A DNA stretch of 51,617 nt from Polyangia bacterium (GCA_030431075.1 JAUIJR010000002.1:1-51617); one strand, 5' to 3'; positions 17,185-26,354 are shown, numbered from the stretch's first letter. The notes: generated from the sequence alone by a model not told the origin. A program made the numbers and translations.

Positions 17185-19119
17185 TCACTCGCTCGACTCG
17201 GGCCACCACGCCGCACGCAGCTTGGCCAGCTCGGGGGTGAGGCTGGCTTGCTCGCGCGGGCGAAAGACCCAATCGCGCGCCGGGTCGGCGGCGACCCGGA
17301 CAAAGCGCCGGTCCAGGCGTCCGCGGCGAAAAAACTCCAAGCGTACGCGGGTGCCCGGCGCCAAGCTGGCGATCCGCTCGACCAGGGCGCCGGTCGAGTC
17401 GAGCTTCGCACCGTCGAGGGCGACAGGCTCGTCACCCACCGCGAGCCCCGCGGCCTCGGCCGGACTTCCCGCGTCGACGAAGGCCAGCTCCCCGCTGCCC
17501 CCGATTCCGATCCAGCCCTTGGCCTTCGGCGCTTCAGGCTTCTCGGCCTTTGGCGTTTCGGCCTTCGACGCGTCGCCTTCGGGCGGCGGCGGGGACTGGC
17601 CCGGCAAGAGCTCGAAGACCTCGAAGCCCATGGCCTCGATCCCGGCCGGAAGATCCACCGGCACGGTGCCATCGACGTGGCGCGCAAAGAACTCGCTCAT
17701 GTCTTCACCGGCCTCGGCGCTCGCGGCCGCGACCACGTCGTCGCGGGTGATCGGCAACTCTTGGGTCTTGGGGTCTCGCTTCGCCCACAGTCGACGAAAC
17801 AGGCCCTCCAGCGAGCCCTCGCGCCCATGGGCGGCGGCGCGCCGGCGAAGCTCGAGGTCGAGGGCCACGCCGATCATGTCGCCTTTGAGGTAGTAGCTCA
17901 CGGCCACATTGCGATGGCTGGGCGAGGGCTTGTAGGTCTTGATCCACGCCTCGCGGCTGAGCTGCGAGATTGGCGTGTGGTCGCTGCCCGGGCGGCTGCG
18001 GTAGCTCTCCCAGCGCTTGGCCAGATCCGCGAGGTAGGCCTGCGGATCCATGAGCCCGGCGCGCAAGACGGCCCGTGCCTCCATGGTCTCGGTGAAGCCC
18101 TCGTGAAACCACAGCAGGTCGGTGTAGGTCTCTTGCGCGTAGTCGAAAGGACCGAGCTCGACGTCGTGGATGCGCTTGACGTTCCACGCGTGGAAGAACT
18201 CGTGCGCGACCAGGCGCGCGGCTTTGAGATAGGCCTCGTCGTTCGTGAACATGAAGGGCGGCAAGATCATCGCCGTCGAGTCTTTGTGCTCGAGACCGCC
18301 GCCGCCGGCCGCATCGGCCACCATCAAGAACTCGTAGTGCGAAAAGGGCAGGCCGCCCATGATGTCGGCGAAGGCCTCGACCACCTTTTGGCTGTCGGCG
18401 GCGAGGCGATCGACGTCGGCGTTGCTCCCCGAAGGCGCGACGAAGACGAAGTCGAAGCTGCTCTCCCCCACGCGAAAGCTGCGGACCTCGGCTTCGCCCA
18501 GCAACAAGGGCGCGTCGACCAGCGCGTCGTAGTCCGGGGCCTCGTAGCGCCCCGGCATCGAGCTGGGCAGCGAGGTGTGGACGTCCCAACCCGCCGGGCG
18601 TTGGCCGACCCGCAGCTGGGCCGGCCGCTCGAGCTCGCCTTCGAGGTACAAAAAGACGCTCGTGCCGTTGAGCAGGCCCATGCGGTCGTCCACGTAGCTG
18701 GTGCGCACGCTGAGCTCGTCGGCGTAGACCCGGTAGTCCACACGAAAGGCGGCCCCGCCGTGCTCGACCCGCCAGCGCTGCTTGTCGAGGCGCGTGACGG
18801 GGAGGGCCTCGCCCTCGAGGGTCTCGGCTTGGAGCTCGTAGACGTGGCGGCCGAAGTCGCGGATCAAGTAGGAGCCCGGGGCCCACGCGGGCATGGCCAA
18901 CACGCTCGACTTGCCGCGCGGATCGGGCACCTGCATCGAGAGCTCGACCCAGCGACTCGCCGGCTCGGGCAGCGCGAGGGTGTAGTGGATCGGGCCCCCC
19001 GGCGCCTTGCGGGGGCGGGCCCCCTCGGCCGGCGAGGCCGCGAGCAGGGCCCCGGCCAGGCACCAGGCGGCAGGAAGAAGGAGGCGGCGACGGCGGGACA
19101 ATGCGCGTTCGTGGGCCAT
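17185..19119 (-). CDS. M61 family aminopeptidase with PDZ domain, secreted
   Basis: The 644-residue protein starts with a basic signal peptide and a likely signal peptidase I site near AEGA (residues 31-34). The zinc motif HEFFH is at residues 306-310, with the third ligand Glu340 in 'WFHEGFTE', and the M61 hallmark 'GLEHKDS' is at 275-281. This is the layout of glycyl aminopeptidases: an N-terminal beta domain, a thermolysin-like catalytic domain and a C-terminal PDZ domain. The PDZ domain (about 535-620) shows 'GWIGIGG..ELAFVDAGSPAEAAGLAVGDEPVALDG', preceded by a Lys/Pro/Ala linker with 'PKAEKPEAPKAKG'. It should remove N-terminal residues from peptides in the periplasm. Its stop lies about 100 bases before the FG-GAP lipoprotein gene on the same strand. 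Confidence 0.88.
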   Translation of the reverse strand: MAHERALSRRRRLLLPAAWCLAGALLAASPAEGARPRKAPGGPIHYTLALPEPASRWVELSMQVPDPRGKSSVLAMPAWAPGSYLIRDFGRHVYELQAETLEGEALPVTRLDKQRWRVEHGGAAFRVDYRVYADELSVRTSYVDDRMGLLNGTSVFLYLEGELERPAQLRVGQRPAGWDVHTSLPSSMPGRYEAPDYDALVDAPLLLGEAEVRSFRVGESSFDFVFVAPSGSNADVDRLAADSQKVVEAFADIMGGLPFSHYEFLMVADAAGGGGLEHKDSTAMILPPFMFTNDEAYLKAARLVAHEFFHAWNVKRIHDVELGPFDYAQETYTDLLWFHEGFTETMEARAVLRAGLMDPQAYLADLAKRWESYRSRPGSDHTPISQLSREAWIKTYKPSPSHRNVAVSYYLKGDMIGVALDLELRRRAAAHGREGSLEGLFRRLWAKRDPKTQELPITRDDVVAAASAEAGEDMSEFFARHVDGTVPVDLPAGIEAMGFEVFELLPGQSPPPPEGDASKAETPKAEKPEAPKAKGWIGIGGSGELAFVDAGSPAEAAGLAVGDEPVALDGAKLDSTGALVERIASLAPGTRVRLEFFRRGRLDRRFVRVAADPARDWVFRPREQASLTPELAKLRAAWWPESSE

Positions 19120-19211
19120 GGCGTGGCGCCCAAGCTAACAGCCACACGCAAAAACGGCGCCGCGGTCTGCGACGCCGTTTCGGGCGAGATCTCCAGATGG
19201 AGAGGGCCGGC

Positions 19212-19940
19212 TCAGCGTCCGCGCAGGTGGCGGAAGATGGGCCGCGCGAAGATCAGCGGCAAGAAGGCCAGCGCGCCGGCGGCCAGACCCACCGGTCCGT
19301 AGAGGGTGGGGCTCATGTCCGGGGCCAGGGCCAAAAAGCCGGTGGTGGGGGCGCCGAAGACGCCGAAGGCGTCGCACAAGGCGATGGTGCCGGCGCCGCT
19401 CAGGGCGAACAGGCCCCAAGTCCGGGCGCGCAGCAGGCCCACGATGCCGAGGCCACCGAGGCCCACGGCCAGCAAGTTGAGCGAGAAGAGCTCCTCGCGC
19501 GGGGCCAGACCGTAGAGGATCAAAAAGGGCAGGGTGCTGCCGGCCGACTTCACGGCGCGGCGCATCAGGGCCATCGAATCCTCTTGGAAGTTGTAGCGCT
19601 CGGCCGTGCGCTCCGAGTGCTCGTACTTGGCGGCCATCCCTTCGCCCATCAGGGCCAAAGAGATCAAAAGGTGGGTGCCGCCGACGAAGGCGATGATCGG
19701 CTCCATCCCGGTCTTGAACAGGACGAGCAAGAGCAGGGAGCCGAAGTTGCCGACGCCCATGGCGAACCAGCGCGCCCAAAACCACTCGGCCGCCAGGCCG
19801 ACGAAGGCCGTGATGTAGACCAGGGCCAGGCCCAGGTAGGCGGCGAAGAGCTCATCGGGCCCCAGCCACGCGGTCATCGTGAACTGCGTGACGTAAAATC
19901 CGAGGAAGAGAAGGGCGATTGCGCGGCGAATTCCAACCAT
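19212..19940 (-). CDS. Integral membrane protein of unknown function
   Basis: This 242-residue protein has about seven hydrophobic segments. An early 'GFYVTQFTMTAWLGPDEL' pair is followed by further membrane helices around 35-55, 60-80, 82-100, 135-160, 163-178 and 205-230. A central hydrophilic stretch (about 100-130, with 'YEHSERTAERYNFQEDSM') is likely cytosolic. I do not recognise a family. A GGAGGGG lies about 15 bases before the start codon, rather far for a Shine-Dalgarno sequence. The 179-base gap to the divergent lipoprotein gene at 20120 should hold both promoters. Confidence 0.65.
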   Translation of the reverse strand: MVGIRRAIALLFLGFYVTQFTMTAWLGPDELFAAYLGLALVYITAFVGLAAEWFWARWFAMGVGNFGSLLLLVLFKTGMEPIIAFVGGTHLLISLALMGEGMAAKYEHSERTAERYNFQEDSMALMRRAVKSAGSTLPFLILYGLAPREELFSLNLLAVGLGGLGIVGLLRARTWGLFALSGAGTIALCDAFGVFGAPTTGFLALAPDMSPTLYGPVGLAAGALAFLPLIFARPIFRHLRGR

Positions 19941-20119
19941 GGGGGTGCTTCTCGCCCCTCCAGCTTACGCGCAGCTTCCATGCTTCGCAACGCGCGCCCG
20001 CCGCCTGGCGGGGCCGCGGGCGTCCACTTCGAGGGGCGTGTTCGGGTCCCGGCGCCCGGATCCAAGGGGATCCGAGGCGGCGTAAGAATGGGCGTCGAAG
20101 CGCGTTGAAAGAGCCGCAG

Positions 20120-20569
20120 ATGTCCACTACACCCAAAGGCATGGGTCATGGCCCACGGCGCCGCGTACGAGCCATCGGCCTCGCGCTTTTCGGCCTTTCG
20201 GGTGTCGCGTGCGTGGCGACGAGCGCCCCCGCGCCTCGCACCCCGGTGAGGGACGCGATCAGCTGGGTGGGGCCGCGCTGCGCGGGCGTCCAGTCCTGCG
20301 TGCTCGGACGCGTGACGGCTTCGGAGACGGCGCGGCCTCTGGTCCGCGCCGCGATCTTCTTGGAGCAACAGCTCGAAGGGGGAGACGGCGAGGTCGAGCC
20401 CGTGCGCTTGTCGGCGTTGACCGACGAAGACGGCGTGTTCACGGTGCAAGATCCGCCGCCGGGTCACTATCGGATCGCCATCTATAAAGAGGCACGCCAC
20501 GCCGAGGTGCGCGGCATCGTCTTGGGCGGACAGGGCACGACCTTGGTGCCCGTCTCACTCGCGCCCTAG
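20120..20569 (+). CDS. Small lipoprotein with a carboxypeptidase-regulatory-like (Ig-like) domain
   Basis: The 149-residue product has a twin-basic signal peptide with a lipobox at Cys31 (SGVAC). The rest is one beta-sandwich of the carboxypeptidase-regulatory-like type. It starts with 'VLGRVTASETARPLVRAAIFLEQQ' and continues with the typical 'TDEDGVFTVQDPPPGHYRIAIYKEA' turn. Such domains are found on envelope lipoproteins and transport-associated proteins, where they bind partners rather than catalyse. The ATG at 20120 is chosen because it gives a complete lipoprotein signal. The frame is open further upstream, but that part lacks coding character. Confidence 0.7.
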   Translation: MSTTPKGMGHGPRRRVRAIGLALFGLSGVACVATSAPAPRTPVRDAISWVGPRCAGVQSCVLGRVTASETARPLVRAAIFLEQQLEGGDGEVEPVRLSALTDEDGVFTVQDPPPGHYRIAIYKEARHAEVRGIVLGGQGTTLVPVSLAP

Positions 20570-20587
20570 GCAAAGAGGGGGCCTAGG
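20565..20587. terminator. Hairpin between convergent genes
   Basis: CCTAGGC (20565-20571) pairs perfectly with GCCTAGG (20581-20587) around a 9-base loop. The stop codon of the small lipoprotein gene is inside the left arm. The convergent dehydrogenase gene ends at 20614. No U-tract follows in either direction, so termination may be weak or factor-assisted. Confidence 0.45.
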
Positions 20588-20613
20588 AGTAGGGCCGAGA
20601 TTCGAGGCCGGCC

Positions 20614-21486
20614 TCAGTCCCACTCGTAAAAGCCGCGGCCGCTCTTCTTGCCGAGTTTGCCCGCGGCCACCATGTCGCGCAGCAGCTGGGGCGGCTGAAA
20701 GTGGGCGCCGTCTTCGAGCTTCTCGGCGAGGTACTCGGCGATGTGCAGGCGCACGTCGAGGCCGACGAGGTCGGTCAACTTGAGCGGCCCCATCGGAAAG
20801 CCGTAGCCGAGGGTCATGGCCTTGTCGATGTCCTCGGGCGAGGCGACCTTTTGCTCGACCATGCGGATGGCCTCGAGACCGATCACCAAGCCCAGACGGC
20901 TGGTGGCGAAGCCCGGACTGTCGCGCACGGTGATGCACTCCTTGCCGATCTTCTCGCCGAAGGCCGTGACGCGGGCCACGACCTCGGGGCTGGTCTGCGG
21001 CGCGACGATCAGCTCGAGCAGCTTCATGATGTGCACCGGGTTAAAAAAGTGGGTGCCGATCACGCGCTCGGGCGCTTCGAGGCCGCTGGCGATGTCCGCC
21101 ACGGACAGCGAGCTGGTGTTGGTGCCGAGAACGGCCCGCGGGCCTGCGATGGCGGCGACCTTGCCGAGCAACTCGCGCTTGAGCTCGAGCTTCTCGGGCA
21201 CGGCTTCGATGACGAGCGTGGCGCCGGTTACGGCCTCTTCGAGGTTGGCCGTGCCCGTCAGTCGGGTGAGCGTGGCCACGCGATCGTCTTCGCTGACCTT
21301 GCCGCGATCGACACCCTTTTGCAGGTTCTTGGCGACGCGCTCGAGACCCGTACGCACGAAGGCGTCGTCGATGTCGTACATGCGCGTCTGCGCCCCGGCG
21401 GCCGCGCAAACCTGGGCGATGCCGTGGCCCATGGTGCCGGCACCGAGGACGGTGACGACGTCGAAGCTCTCGCTCGAATCGGACAT
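20614..21486 (-). CDS. 3-hydroxyacyl-CoA (3-hydroxybutyryl-CoA) dehydrogenase
   Basis: The 290-residue enzyme has the NAD-binding GAGTMGHGI at residues 15-23 and the conserved acidic 'YDIDD' that follows in this family. It also has 'VIEAVPEKLELKRELL', 'LGTNTSSLSVADIA' and the active-site segment 'GTHFFNPVHIMKLLEL' with its catalytic His. The C-terminal dimerisation domain carries 'DSPGFATSRLGLVIGLEAIRMVEQ' and 'GYGFPMGPLKLTDLVGLD', and the chain ends in a normal 'KSGRGFYEWD' tail. It oxidises (S)-3-hydroxyacyl-CoA to the 3-keto form with NAD+, in fatty-acid oxidation or butyrate/PHB metabolism. The length is normal for short-chain enzymes. The ATG at 21486 is chosen over 21504 because the family starts just before the GxGxxG strand. 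The gene diverges from the one at 21618. Confidence 0.92.
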   Translation of the reverse strand: MSDSSESFDVVTVLGAGTMGHGIAQVCAAAGAQTRMYDIDDAFVRTGLERVAKNLQKGVDRGKVSEDDRVATLTRLTGTANLEEAVTGATLVIEAVPEKLELKRELLGKVAAIAGPRAVLGTNTSSLSVADIASGLEAPERVIGTHFFNPVHIMKLLELIVAPQTSPEVVARVTAFGEKIGKECITVRDSPGFATSRLGLVIGLEAIRMVEQKVASPEDIDKAMTLGYGFPMGPLKLTDLVGLDVRLHIAEYLAEKLEDGAHFQPPQLLRDMVAAGKLGKKSGRGFYEWD

Positions 21487-21617
21487 GCGAGGGGTGTACC
21501 GCATGGCGGCCGCGAACCGCGAGGGTCCCGCGTGAGAGAAAAAGCGCGGACCGGAAGCAGGGGCCCCGGTATACACTCGCGGACCCGCCTTTCCCCCCGA
21601 GGCGAAGCTCACCCCCC

Positions 21618-22949
21618 GTGCCCTCGCAAGTCGTCATTTGCTGCGCAGAAGATGACGAGCCCCGCCTTGCCCCCGTGCTGGCCGAGCTCCACTCGCGTGG
21701 CGTGCACCCGGAGCTGGTCGTCGGCGTCGAGTCGGATCCGATCGAGCTCGGCCGCATCGTCGACGCCCAACGCGAGCGCACCTTCTACGTCTTTTGCGAG
21801 TCGGAGAACTTTTCGGCCCGCGACATCCGTCGGGCCCAAGGCGTGCTCGGGGCGCGCAAGGGCCCGGGCGACTCGATGCACACCGTGCACCTCGAGTCGG
21901 CGGCCGACGCCATCGCGTTGGAGCTCATGCACTTTCGCGGTCGCGAGGACAACGCCGCGCCCCCCGTCAGCCACCGCAAGCTGATGCGCGACGTGGTGCG
22001 CCTGCCCTCGGGCGCCGCGGTCCGACCGGCGGACTCGGGTGCGCCGGAGCTCGAGGGGGCCCAACCCTCGTGGCGCGCGCCCAAGGCCGAGCGCGAGCCC
22101 GGGACTCGGATCCCCGGCCGCAGCGTCGACCTGCCCTCGATGCACGACGAAGGCGAGGACGCCGAGGACGATCGCGGGGTGCTCATCCCGGCCTCGGACG
22201 ACGACGCGGACGAGGACTTCGACATCCCCACCGACGACGACGACGAGCTGCCGCCCGAGCCCGCGCCCGAGCCCGAGCCCGAGGACGAAGCGGCGGGCAT
22301 CCCCGAGCCCATCGCGCGGGCACATTCTCAGCCGCCGAGTCCCTCGCCGGCGCCCGAGCGCCGCGGACACATCGGCGCGATCATCTTGCTGCTGGTCTTG
22401 GCCGCGGCGGCCGGGACCGCCTGGATCATTCTCAACGGCGAAGATGCGGCGCAGCCCCAAAGTCGTGGCCTGCGCGGCGCACCCACCGTCGAAGGCGAGA
22501 GCGCGGCCGAAGCGACGGCCTCCGAAGCCGAGGCAGACGAAGCGGGAGACGAGGCGGCCGCGGCAAGCGGCAGGGTGGGCGACGCCCCCGGGGACCCAGC
22601 GCCGCAAGGCAGCAGCCAAGCGGTCATCGACGCCATCGCCACCGGCGAGCTCAGCGTGCTCAACCTCCTGTACATCGCGCCGCCGGCTCGTGAGAACCGC
22701 GACCACGCCAGCGCCGAGGCCCACTGCGCCGAGCTCGAGCTCGCCGGTCTGCGTGGCTTTCGACTGGCCTCGGTCGAAGAGCTCAAGCAGGTACGCCACG
22801 CCAACATGCTCGAGCGCGGCGCCTTTTGGACCTCGCAGGTGCTCGACGAAGAGTTCGCCTACGTCATCGACACCGAGCGTGGCGCCGACCCCGTGCGGGT
22901 GCGCCGGCGCCTGGCCGGCGGCCAGCCCTTTTGTGTGCGCGGGATCTGA
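21618..22949 (+). CDS. Single-span membrane protein, TIR-like N-domain and DUF1566-like C-domain
   Basis: This 443-residue protein starts with GTG. Residues 1-110 form an alpha/beta domain ('VVICCAEDDEPRLAPVLAELHSRG', then 'TFYVFCESENFSARDIRRAQ') that resembles TIR-like or receiver-like folds, but no catalytic Glu can be assigned with certainty. A long acidic, Pro-rich linker (about 130-250) leads to one membrane helix near 255-272 ('GAIILLLVLAAAAGTAWIIL'). After an Ala/Glu-rich spacer, the last 110 residues, with paired Cys, look like the Lcl/DUF1566 domain often found outside the membrane in myxobacteria: 'FRLASVEELKQV' then 'FWTSQVLDEEFAYVIDTERG'. This layout suggests a transmembrane sensor with an intracellular signalling domain. 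The 131-base gap upstream is shared with the divergent dehydrogenase. Confidence 0.6.
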   Translation: MPSQVVICCAEDDEPRLAPVLAELHSRGVHPELVVGVESDPIELGRIVDAQRERTFYVFCESENFSARDIRRAQGVLGARKGPGDSMHTVHLESAADAIALELMHFRGREDNAAPPVSHRKLMRDVVRLPSGAAVRPADSGAPELEGAQPSWRAPKAEREPGTRIPGRSVDLPSMHDEGEDAEDDRGVLIPASDDDADEDFDIPTDDDDELPPEPAPEPEPEDEAAGIPEPIARAHSQPPSPSPAPERRGHIGAIILLLVLAAAAGTAWIILNGEDAAQPQSRGLRGAPTVEGESAAEATASEAEADEAGDEAAAASGRVGDAPGDPAPQGSSQAVIDAIATGELSVLNLLYIAPPARENRDHASAEAHCAELELAGLRGFRLASVEELKQVRHANMLERGAFWTSQVLDEEFAYVIDTERGADPVRVRRRLAGGQPFCVRGI

Positions 22950-22970
22950 GCCGCGCCGCGCGACGCCGCC

Positions 22971-24638
22971 CTACCAAAGGGTCGTGAGCTTGGCGCCGCG
23001 GTAGTAGTGCTCGAGGATCTGCGCGTGGCTCTTGCCCGCGCGGGCCATGCCCATCGCGCCGTGCTGGCACATGCCGACGCCGTGGCCGTGGCCGCCGCCC
23101 ACCAAGCTGAAGCGGCCAAAGCGGTCCTTGGCCGCGTGGACCAAGAACATCGAGGACTTGAGGTTGCCCAGCGCGCGGCGGATCGTCAGCTCGCCGTGGA
23201 CGTCGTGCTCGCCACGGGTGGCGTGCAAGCGCATGGCGACGACGCGACCGCTGCGGCCGCGCTTGAGCAGCTCGATGCGTTTGACCTCGCCGAGCTCTTT
23301 GGGGACGCCGGAGCGCCCCGCGATGGTCTTGGGATCCACGCTGGCCTTCCAGCGGTAGGACTCGGCCAGGTGCTCCCCGTGCGGAGTGGAGTAGGTCTTG
23401 GGGGGCTGCATGAGCCAGGCCGCCAGCTGGCGCGCCTCGACGCCGCCTTGGTAGCTGCTCGGCGCGAGCGGGTCGGCGCGGCCACGCAGCTGATCGTCGA
23501 TGGGGCTGGGCCACACCAGGTCGTTGTCTTCGGTGTGTCCGCCCGAGTTGGCCGAGTAGACGGTGTCGACCAGCTGGCTGCCGTTGGGGCGCATGAGCAG
23601 GCGGCCCTTGGTGCGGCGCACGGCCGCGGTCGTACGGGGATGCTCGCGATCGGATCCGGCGTAGACCTGGCAGTGCTGGTGCGCGCACAACAGCCACGGG
23701 TCGTCGGTGTGGCGCGTCCCGATCTTGGTGATCAGCTGGCCACGCGCGGCGATGGCTTGCGACTCGAGGGCGGCCGCCTCGGCGCTGGCGAAGATCTCGG
23801 CGGGCACCAAGCCCGCGAGCAAGTCGAGCTCGTTGACCAAGTTCACCACCGCGAGTTGGCCGTTGCGATCGATGGCGACGTAGATCTGTCCGCGGTAGGC
23901 CCGGTCGCTGCGCTTGACCTCGCCCATGGTCACGCCGCTCAGGACGTTCTTCACGGTCATGGTCGGCGCTTTGCGGGGAGCGAACCACAAGACGCCCTCG
24001 GCGCGGATCTCGATGCCCGTGTCGAGGTCGTGGGCGATCATGTGGCCGGAAGAGCGCTCGCGGACCTCGGGGTGGAGGCGGCCGAGGGCCTGGTGGCGCT
24101 GGGCCAAGACGCGTGCCTCGCGTTCGGCGTCGGCCTCGGAGCCGAAGTCACCGGTCGTCAGCAGGATCTGTCGGGTGTCGAGGGCGCGGCCGTTGACGCC
24201 GAACAAGGTGCCCACCTCGCGCTCGCGGATCTCGTAGCCGAGCTTGCGCCAGCGTTTGGCCGCCGCCTCGATGCCGCGCAAGTCGGTGGCCGCGCGGGAC
24301 TCGACCGCGATCGAAAAGCGCTGGCGCGCGGGCGTCGAGCGATCCAGACGGATCCGCCAGCGGCTGCCGCCGTCGATCGAGGTGCCGCCGTCGCCCGAGG
24401 GCAGGGCCGAGATGCCGCCTTGGGCCTCGATGATCACCTCGCGCTGGCCTTCCATCAGGCCCACCGAGACCTGCGGCAGACCCTGCGCGTCGAAGGAGAA
24501 CTTGTTGCCGTAGAGCAGGTCGAGTCGGTCGGCCAAGCTGAGGTCGGAGCCGAGGGCTACCCGGGGCCAGGCCGCCGCGCTGCCGGCCACGACCAGGCCG
24601 GCCCCCAAAGTGCGCATGAAATCCCGCCGCGAGGACAT
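22971..24638 (-). CDS. SpoIID/LytB-domain protein exported by the Tat pathway
   Basis: The 555-residue product begins with a twin-arginine signal, SSRRDFMRTLGAGL, followed by a hydrophobic stretch. The SpoIID signature runs across residues 265-380: 'LDLLAGLVPAEIFASAEAAALESQAIAARG', then 'QVYAGSDREHPRTTAAVRRTKG' and 'YSANSGGHTED'. The 'GHGHGVGMCQHGAMGMARAGKSHAQILEHYY' ending is the hallmark of this domain. SpoIID proteins are lytic transglycosylases that cut glycan strands lacking stem peptides. In endospore formers they act during engulfment, and in Gram-negative bacteria they probably remodel the wall. A large N-terminal region is not recognised. The CPBP protease gene lies 83 bases upstream on the same strand. 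Confidence 0.86.
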   Translation of the reverse strand: MSSRRDFMRTLGAGLVVAGSAAAWPRVALGSDLSLADRLDLLYGNKFSFDAQGLPQVSVGLMEGQREVIIEAQGGISALPSGDGGTSIDGGSRWRIRLDRSTPARQRFSIAVESRAATDLRGIEAAAKRWRKLGYEIREREVGTLFGVNGRALDTRQILLTTGDFGSEADAEREARVLAQRHQALGRLHPEVRERSSGHMIAHDLDTGIEIRAEGVLWFAPRKAPTMTVKNVLSGVTMGEVKRSDRAYRGQIYVAIDRNGQLAVVNLVNELDLLAGLVPAEIFASAEAAALESQAIAARGQLITKIGTRHTDDPWLLCAHQHCQVYAGSDREHPRTTAAVRRTKGRLLMRPNGSQLVDTVYSANSGGHTEDNDLVWPSPIDDQLRGRADPLAPSSYQGGVEARQLAAWLMQPPKTYSTPHGEHLAESYRWKASVDPKTIAGRSGVPKELGEVKRIELLKRGRSGRVVAMRLHATRGEHDVHGELTIRRALGNLKSSMFLVHAAKDRFGRFSLVGGGHGHGVGMCQHGAMGMARAGKSHAQILEHYYRGAKLTTLW

Positions 24639-24721
24639 GGCGCGATTGTGGCCAAGTCGCCGAAATCACCAAGTTTTTGGCACTTTGCGGGGGCGCTCGG
24701 CCCGCGCGGCCGCCCAAGGCC

Positions 24722-25336
24722 TCAGCGGGCGCTCGCGGGGCGCTTTGGGCCGCCTTCGAGGGGGGCCGGGGGACGCGTGATGTAGGCCAAATTGAGGGCG
24801 TTGATCGTGAAGTGGGCCACGATGGCGGCGCCCAAATTGCCGGTGGCCAGGGTCAAGCCGGCCAAGGCCGCGCCCAAGATGGCGGCCGAGGCGGTCCAGG
24901 GCCACAAGGCGCGACGCGGCGGCAGGTGCAAGAGGGCGAAGATCAGCGAGCTGGGTAGCCAGCCCCACGCATCGAGCATGGCGCCGCGAAAGAGCAGCTC
25001 TTCACCGACCGCGCTCGCGCCTGCGAGCCACAAGACCTCGGCTCGACCCACGCGGCCGAAGATCGAGGCGAACTCGGCTTTGAGGTGCAACATCCAGTCG
25101 AAGCGGGGCTCGAGCCAACGCATCGCCTGGACGGCGAGCACCCCGAACAGGCCGCCGAGCAGGGGGCCCAGGGCCAGCCACATGGCGGGCCGCTCGGCCG
25201 TGCGCCAGATGTCGTTGGTCCCCTCGCTCGCGCCATGCCACCAAAACCCGGTGATGGCGAGCGCCAGGTAAAAGCCCACCACGACGTGGGTGCGCGAGGA
25301 GGCCGCCTGGGGGCGGCGCGAGGGGGAGTTTCGCAC
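24722..25336 (-). CDS. CPBP family intramembrane glutamic protease
   Basis: The 204-residue membrane protein has the three CPBP (CAAX-like, Rce1/ABI) motifs: EELLFRG with the paired glutamates, FALLHLP with the conserved His, and HFTIN with the final His and Asn. About six hydrophobic segments are present. Members cleave proteins inside the membrane, and in bacteria they are linked to bacteriocin immunity, signalling or unknown processing. It lies in a same-strand series between the upstream MscS gene and the SpoIID-like gene, with 80-base gaps on each side, so a shared transcript is possible but not certain. Length is on the short side of normal. Confidence 0.83.
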   Translation of the reverse strand: MRNSPSRRPQAASSRTHVVVGFYLALAITGFWWHGASEGTNDIWRTAERPAMWLALGPLLGGLFGVLAVQAMRWLEPRFDWMLHLKAEFASIFGRVGRAEVLWLAGASAVGEELLFRGAMLDAWGWLPSSLIFALLHLPPRRALWPWTASAAILGAALAGLTLATGNLGAAIVAHFTINALNLAYITRPPAPLEGGPKRPASAR

Positions 25337-25416
25337 CGGGGCTCAGCCTAACCGATCTGCGCGCACGGTCCCGTGCTGCGGTTCGCGGGCGCCCCCATGC
25401 CCGCCGCTCGGCCCCC

Positions 25417-26352
25417 TCAGCTCGGCCAGGCCGGTACGCGCGGCGGGGCCGCGGGCGCGGGGCCGGCGGCGTTGCGCGTGAGGACGGCCGGCGGGGAGAT
25501 GCCCTCGCGGCGGAAGGCGGCGGCGACGCGCAGATGGACGTCGGTCTCCAGGGCCTTTTCGTACTTGGTGTCGAGCACGTAGGCCTTGAGTCGCAGACGC
25601 TTGGCGATGAAGCAGTCGAAGACGACCTCGCTGACCAGCACCACCACCGGCTTGGGCAAGAAGATGTAGCGGCTGGTCAAGGCGGCCTCTTGCACGATGT
25701 CGCGGGCGCGCTCGAGGTCCTCGCCCACGGCCACGTGAAAGTCCATCACCACCTGCATGTCGAGCGCGCCGTAGTTGCCGCAGCTCGTGACCTCGTTGAT
25801 GAACTTGTTGTTGGGGATGGTGACGGTGTTGTCGTCGAGGGTCTGCATGCGAACGCTGCGCAGACCGATCGAGGTGATGTCGCCGTACTCGCCCGCGAAC
25901 ATGACCCGGTCACCCACTTGGAAGGGGCGGTCGAGCATGATCATCACGCCGGCGATCACCGAGGCCACCAGGTCTTTGAGGGCAAAGCCGACGGAGACCG
26001 CGACCGTACCGCCGATGACCGCGAGGACCTTCTCGTCGATGCGAAAGCTCAAGAAGACGACGGCCGCGCCGGTGCCGATGTAGACGAAGAACTGAATGAT
26101 CGTCGCGATCTTCTGCAGCAGCAGGCGTTTGTCGGCGAACTGACGGCCGAGGCCATCGACCGCCCGCGCCACGAAGCGCAAGAGCATCCACGCGCCGAAG
26201 ACGACGAAGAGCGAGGTCAGGACGCCGCTCCAGCGGATGAGTTCGGCGAACTGGGCGACCGCCTCGGTGTCGATGGCCTCTTGGGCCGCGGCCGGGCGGG
26301 CCCACGAAAACGCGAGGAGCGCGAGAGTCGAGATCGAAGTGACGCGCGACAT
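25417..26352 (-). CDS. MscS family mechanosensitive channel, operon partner of the ATPase gene
   Basis: The 311-residue protein starts with a signal-like segment ending near 'AAAQ' and has three further hydrophobic segments. The pore helix and beta domain are textbook MscS: 'IGGTVAVSVGFALKDLVASVIAGVMIMLDRPFQVGDRV', then 'GDITSIGLRSVRMQTLDDNTVTIPNN'. The carboxyl alpha/beta domain follows ('FHVAVGEDLERARDIVQEAAL'). The ATG at 26352 is only two bases after the stop of the 1157-residue MscK-like ATPase gene, so they are translated from one message. In MscK-type channels the coiled-coil periplasmic part, the membrane helices and the MscS pore are on one chain. Here they appear on two. A run-on frame upstream of 26352 is not part of the gene. 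Confidence 0.88.
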   Translation of the reverse strand: MSRVTSISTLALLAFSWARPAAAQEAIDTEAVAQFAELIRWSGVLTSLFVVFGAWMLLRFVARAVDGLGRQFADKRLLLQKIATIIQFFVYIGTGAAVVFLSFRIDEKVLAVIGGTVAVSVGFALKDLVASVIAGVMIMLDRPFQVGDRVMFAGEYGDITSIGLRSVRMQTLDDNTVTIPNNKFINEVTSCGNYGALDMQVVMDFHVAVGEDLERARDIVQEAALTSRYIFLPKPVVVLVSEVVFDCFIAKRLRLKAYVLDTKYEKALETDVHLRVAAAFRREGISPPAVLTRNAAGPAPAAPPRVPAWPS

Positions 26353-26354
26353 GA

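Noticed and set aside
16040-17893. 617-residue plus-strand frame over the FG-GAP and M61 genes
   Set aside because: It spans two well-supported minus-strand genes, and the sequence is a mirror of the repeated calcium-binding motifs rather than a protein family.
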